A stretch of DNA of 64,000 nucleotides from positions 620,001 to 684,000 of the forward strand of contig NZ_FOUK01000003.1 of the NCBI RefSeq assembly GCF_900114845.1. Reading direction: 5' to 3'. The position numbers and the translations under genes were made by a program. Source of the stretch: Pimelobacter simplex. Lineage in GTDB: Bacteria > Actinomycetota > Actinomycetes > Propionibacteriales > Nocardioidaceae. Under the pieces are notes generated by a model. It was not told the origin of the DNA, searched no databases, and saw nothing but the letters and a program-made list of their open reading frames with translations. Below, piece after piece: positions 62,501 to 64,000 of this stretch. Numbering within the stretch: position 1 is the first letter of the stretch; each line of letters starts with the position of its first letter.

Positions 62501-62535
62501 AGTGCCGGTAGGCGTCGCCAGGACGGACGAGACAT
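56503..62535 (-). CDS. giant LPXTG-anchored adhesin with 14 CshA-type repeats
   Basis: The 2010-residue surface protein has a signal peptide at 1-36, an N-terminal non-repetitive domain (about 37-335) and an SdrD/CnaB-like domain (about 340-455: VWSDTNGDGIQDEGEPGLAG). Fourteen tandem repeats of about 101-117 residues follow at about 460-1937, each starting like ANPDTTSGPQGVPQSxDP and ending in YTPT. A Pro/Gly/Lys wall-spanning tail, LPATG at 1975, a hydrophobic helix and RRRNRA complete it. The repeat matches the CshA fibril type. Start ATG 62535 follows gaagggg. No sortase is in the window. It forms an operon with the gene at 55766. Confidence 0.88.
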   Translation of the reverse strand: MSRPSWRRLPALLAAALLAISGVALVAEAPIASAAAQNGYVFNDAWQLQNPGSTRTNDSAESDATNSATSSLPTSTGAIGITARFAPGGDQRAGTNYLTNGTNQSGYGGSAGMFAGAPTPGNLPALGVLTGASTCGGAQGTAAHQNFAGSCEVGTLTLEFSKPVTDPVLDISGLGGFVQRNSNGRARGSFNATIWEIETPGVSFAAPSAGRTNLAVGSTTLGPGVYNTFTRCDQDGHQEQSGNIASPRMTTAGCGSVVLQGTFTSVTFRLDSHVTPYSTFPASTHGTGSLYSQNINGDQYADGVNGYNVNLTEQAVLPGRATGSRNSDMQRVSLRLPTPGVIGDRVWSDTNGDGIQDEGEPGLAGATVELLDGDGNPVTDANGNPITATTGADGAYRFTDLPLGDYRVRFTAPDGREFSPTGAGDPASDSDAGEGGLSGVITLTSEQPEDLTVDAGVVPPRPTASPDTSSGPQGARQTVDPLVNDDGDGQGSTLDPSTLTLLDAAGEPADAVTVYDAEGNEIGTYTIDRSDPDRPLIAFQPVPTFTGEAPPVDYRIADSNGRTAESTYTPTVTPVTPTAQPDETSGPQGQAQSVDPFVNDAPGDDSAPLVRSSLTLLDGPDGDPVDAVTVRDDEGNEIGTYTIDRSDPDNPRIVFQPVPSFTGTAPAVDYRIEDANGTPATSTYTPTIEPVTPQANPDETSGPQGAEQSVDPFTNDEAGDDAVPLDRDSLTLLDDAGNPVDSVTVPGEGTYTVRDGKLVFQPEPGFTGEATPVRYQVADVNGTTADSTYTPTVTPVAEPDTTSGPQGVPQRVDPLANDGTDEVTLDPDTLTLVDADGNPVDSVTVEGEGTYTIEDGQIVFTPEPDFTGEATPVRYQVKDTEGNTVESTYTPTLDPVTPVANPDSTSGPQGVPQSIDPFANDEPGDPAVPLDRDSLTLLDGAGNPVSTVSVPGEGVYTVEDGKIVFTPEPDFTGTATPVDYRIADVNGTTADSTYTPTLNPVSPTANPDVSSGPQGAEQSVDPFANDEPGDEDVPLDPESLTLLDADGNPVDEVVVPGEGTYTVRDGKLVFQPEPGFSGEATPVRYQVADVNGTTADSTYTPTVGAVANPDVTSGPQGVPQRVDPLANDGTDEVSLDPDTLTLVDADGNPVDSVTVEGQGVYTIEDGQIVFTPEPDFVGEATPVRYQVKDTEGNTVESTYTPTLNPVTPVANPDTTSGPQGVPQSIDPFANDEPGDDAVPLDPESLTLLDAEGNPTDRVEVPGEGVYTVEDGKIVFTPEPDFTGTATPVDYRIADVNGTTADSTYTPTLNPVTPVANPDTTSGPQGVPQSTDPFANDEPGDDAVPLDPESLTLLDAEGNPVDSVTIDGEGVYTVEGGKIVFTPEPQFTGTATPVDYRIADVNGTTADSTYTPTIDPVAPVANPDTTSGPQGAKQTVDPFANDEPGDDNVPLDRDSLTLLDAEGNPVDSVTIPGEGTYTVEGDKIVFTPEPQFTGEATPVDYRIADVNGTTADSTYTPTVTPVAQPDTTSGPQGVPQSVDPLANDSAEGVELDPDTLTLVDADGNPVDELVVPGEGSYTIEDGKIVFTPEPQFTGEGTPVRYQVKDSEGNTVESTYTPTVTPVTPTANPDTTSGPQGVPQSTDPFANDEAGDPAVPLDPDSLTLLDAEGNPVESVTIPGEGTYTVADGRIVFTPEPQFTGTATPVDYRIADVNGTTAESTYTPTIDPVTPVANPDKTSGPQGVPQSIDPLANDEAGDPAVPLDPDSLTLLDAEGNPADSVTVPGEGTYTIEDGKIVFTPEPQFTGTATPVDYRIADVNGTTARSTYTPTIDPVTPTASPDKTSGPKGKPQSIDPLANDKAGDPAVPLDPSSLTLLDKDGNPVDTVTVPGEGVYTIEDGKIVFTPEPDFTGTATPVRYRVADVNGTTTESTYTPTVLPDAPVPGEPGPGEPSKPGKPGKSAKPGTPGTPGTTAKNGDLPATGSEVSPALLGLGVAALVGGLLFTWVGRRRNRA
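56725..61155 (-). repeat. 14 tandem ~315-bp coding repeats
   Basis: Inside the adhesin gene the DNA repeats at about 315 bp, for example in the recurring phrase GGCGTGTACGTCGA(C/G)TCGG. Repeats 4, 7 and 11 form one subtype (VKDTEGNTVESTY or VKDSEGNTVESTY, about 103 residues), and repeats 3, 6 and 10 share a shortened end. So the array looks built from blocks of three or four repeats. High identity between blocks points to recent duplication and likely length variation between strains. Confidence 0.85.
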
Positions 62536-62861
62536 CAGTGTTCCCCTTCGGAGCAGCAAGCGCGCGACCCGGCCGGGTCGCCCGCGACCTGTCCGCCCGA
62601 GACGGGCAGGTCGCGCCGTGGGCCTGGTGGCCCAGAGGGAAACTAGGTGCGAAGCGAGGGCTCTCGCACGCTCGACGGGCACCCCGTTCGCATATCGTCG
62701 ATTGCCGTGTCCGGCGCCTCACTCCCGGGCGGGCGTCACCACACCCAGGTGGCCGCGCCGCGAGAGAACGGCGCGCCGGGAATGCCGACGCGGCGGCCCG
62801 GTGCCGTCTCCGGCTCCGGACCGCCGCGTCGTGGCGGGCGGGTTGCTCTGCGTCCCCGTGG
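62536..62861 (-). promoter_or_regulatory. 326-bp gene-free region with stacked hairpins upstream of the adhesin
   Basis: This holds no credible gene. Near the adhesin start are a perfect 16-bp palindrome (CGACCCGG plus complement) at 62565-62580, a 9-bp stem CGCGACCTG/CAGGTCGCG at 62583-62615 and a 6-bp stem TGGGCC/GGCCCA at 62619-62634. All fall in the likely 5' leader of the leftward adhesin transcript. They could be a structured leader, a terminator for the upstream aminotransferase transcript, or a binding region. A promoter box was not clear. Confidence 0.55.
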
Positions 62862-64000
62862 CTAGAGCAGCCCGGCCGCCTCGGTGAGGACCGCGCGCAG
62901 CTTCTGCTCGATCTCGTCGAAGTGCTCCTGGCCGCAGATCAGCGGCGGGGAGAGCTGGATGACCGGGTCGCCGCGGTCGTCGGCGCGGCAGTAGAGGCCG
63001 GCGTCGTAGAGCGCCTTGGACAGGAACCCGCGCAGCAGCCGCTCGGACTCGTCCTCGTCGAAGGTCTCCTTGGTCGCCTTGTCCTTGACCAGCTCGATGC
63101 CGTAGAAGAAGCCGTCGCCGCGCACGTCGCCGACGATGGGCAGGTCGAGCAGCTTCTCGAGGGTGCCGCGGAAGGCACCCTCACGCTCGCGCACGCCCTC
63201 GTTGATCTTCTCGTTCTCGAAGATCTCGAAGTTCTTGAGCGCCACCGCGGTCGAGACCGGGTGACCGCCGAAGGTGTAGCCGTGCAGGAAGGTCTCGGTG
63301 CCGTGGGCGAACGGCTCGTACAGCCGGTCGCTCACGATCATCGCGCCCAGCGGCGAGTAGCCGGACGTGATGCCCTTGGCGGAGGTGATGATGTCGGGCT
63401 GGTAGCCGTAGCGCGTGGCGCCGAACATGTGGCCGAGCCGGCCGTAGGCGCAGATGACCTCGTCGGAGACCAGCAGGACGTCGTACCGGTCGCAGATCTC
63501 GCGCACCCGCTCGAAGTAGCCCGGGGGCGGCGGGAAGCAGCCGCCGGCGTTCTGCACCGGCTCGAGGAAGACCGCGGCGACGGTGTCGGCGCCCTCGTTC
63601 TCGATGGCGACCGCGATCTGGTCGGCGGCCCAGCGGCCGAAGGCCTCGGGGTCGGAGCCGTCGAGGAAGCCGCCGGTGATCTCGGAGGCCCGGTAGGCGT
63701 TGGTGTTCGGTACCCGGAAGGTCGAGGGCACGAGGGGCTCGAAGGGCGCCTTGAGGCCGGGCAGGCCGGTGATGGACAGCGCGCCCTGGGTGGTGCCGTG
63801 GTAGGCGATGGCACGGCTGATCACCTTGTGCTTGCCGGGCTTGCCGACGAGCTTGAAGTAGTTCTTGGCCAGCTTCCAGGCCGACTCGACGGCCTCGCCG
63901 CCGCCGGTGGTGAAGAAGACCCGGTTGAGGTCACCGGGGGCGTAGTCCGCGATCTTCGCGGCGAGCTCGATGGCGCTCGGGTGGGCGTAGGACCAGAGCG
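62862..64000 (-). CDS. class III aminotransferase (partial, N-terminus outside window)
   Basis: About 379 residues of a PLP-dependent omega-aminotransferase are present: FFTTGGGEAVESAWKLA, RAIAYHGTTQGALSITG, VFLEPVQNAGGCFPPPPGYF, LLVSDEVICAYGRLG and the PLP lysine in TSAKGITSGYSPLGAMIV. This is the pattern of putrescine/beta-alanine/diamine:pyruvate aminotransferases. The reading frame continues past 64000, so the start is not seen. With the pot importer and Lrp regulator nearby, a role in polyamine breakdown is likely, although the adhesin operon lies between them. Confidence 0.87.
   Translation of the reverse strand, partial: LWSYAHPSAIELAAKIADYAPGDLNRVFFTTGGGEAVESAWKLAKNYFKLVGKPGKHKVISRAIAYHGTTQGALSITGLPGLKAPFEPLVPSTFRVPNTNAYRASEITGGFLDGSDPEAFGRWAADQIAVAIENEGADTVAAVFLEPVQNAGGCFPPPPGYFERVREICDRYDVLLVSDEVICAYGRLGHMFGATRYGYQPDIITSAKGITSGYSPLGAMIVSDRLYEPFAHGTETFLHGYTFGGHPVSTAVALKNFEIFENEKINEGVREREGAFRGTLEKLLDLPIVGDVRGDGFFYGIELVKDKATKETFDEDESERLLRGFLSKALYDAGLYCRADDRGDPVIQLSPPLICGQEHFDEIEQKLRAVLTEAAGLL

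Overview
This is about 64 kb of very GC-rich DNA with dense genes, many GTG starts, many 1-4 base stop/start overlaps and Tat/Sec-exported proteins. It is a chromosomal piece of a high-GC actinobacterium. The genes, above all a histamine dehydrogenase carrying the substrate-pocket residues known from Nocardioides simplex, point to Nocardioides/Pimelobacter or a close relative. I saw no rRNA, tRNA, CRISPR array, insertion sequence or phage module.

Layout. 1-15.5 kb holds mixed housekeeping and accessory genes: an AraC end, a monoacylglycerol-lipase-like hydrolase, a DHFR-like reductase, a lone SNF2-type helicase, a four-gene reverse operon (M28 peptidase, lipase, FAD oxidase, cupin), an Lrp-like regulator, an MFS/GPH carrier, GNATs (one truncated), a tandem-MerR regulator, small proteins, a TetR/enoyl-CoA isomerase/EEP unit and two small conserved proteins. 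A palindromic repeat element follows at 15.5 kb.

15.6-34.5 kb is an aromatic/heterocycle catabolic region. Two AraC (XylS-like) regulators flank a flavin reductase/FMN monooxygenase pair. A Rid protein is divergent from an operon of FAH hydrolase, cupin, TesB thioesterase, a fused aryl-CoA monooxygenase/old-yellow-enzyme reductase and a 4HBT thioesterase, followed by a PaaX-type regulator. A second operon has an SDR, a flavin monooxygenase, an FAD oxidoreductase, an isatin-hydrolase-like cyclase and both subunits of an indolepyruvate-type 2-oxoacid:ferredoxin oxidoreductase. My reading is that a lactam such as isatin is hydrolysed to an aryl-2-oxoacid, oxidatively decarboxylated to an aryl-CoA without a CoA ligase, then hydroxylated and reduced by the fused enzyme. 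This is inference, not proof.

34.6-42.4 kb carries an NCS1 permease, a LysR regulator and an operon of Rid protein, DUF1028, M20 amidohydrolase and aspartase, which fits use of an N-acyl-aspartate-like compound. An intergenic array of 22-bp repeats, direct on one side and inverted on the other, separates it from another flavin monooxygenase. 42.4-44.1 kb encodes a secreted Ig-like protein with a strong hairpin terminator.

44.2-50 kb is a histamine/amine operon: histamine dehydrogenase, APC permease, aldehyde dehydrogenase and a divergent TetR with a clear operator. 50-55.8 kb has an EF-G-binding-type zinc protein, a TetR, an Lrp regulator and a polyamine ABC importer (potDABC order). 55.8-62.5 kb encodes a 2010-residue LPXTG-anchored adhesin with 14 CshA-type repeats and a small membrane partner. 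The window ends inside a class III aminotransferase. Overall it looks like a soil organism specialised in amines, auxin/indole-like compounds and other nitrogen heterocycles.
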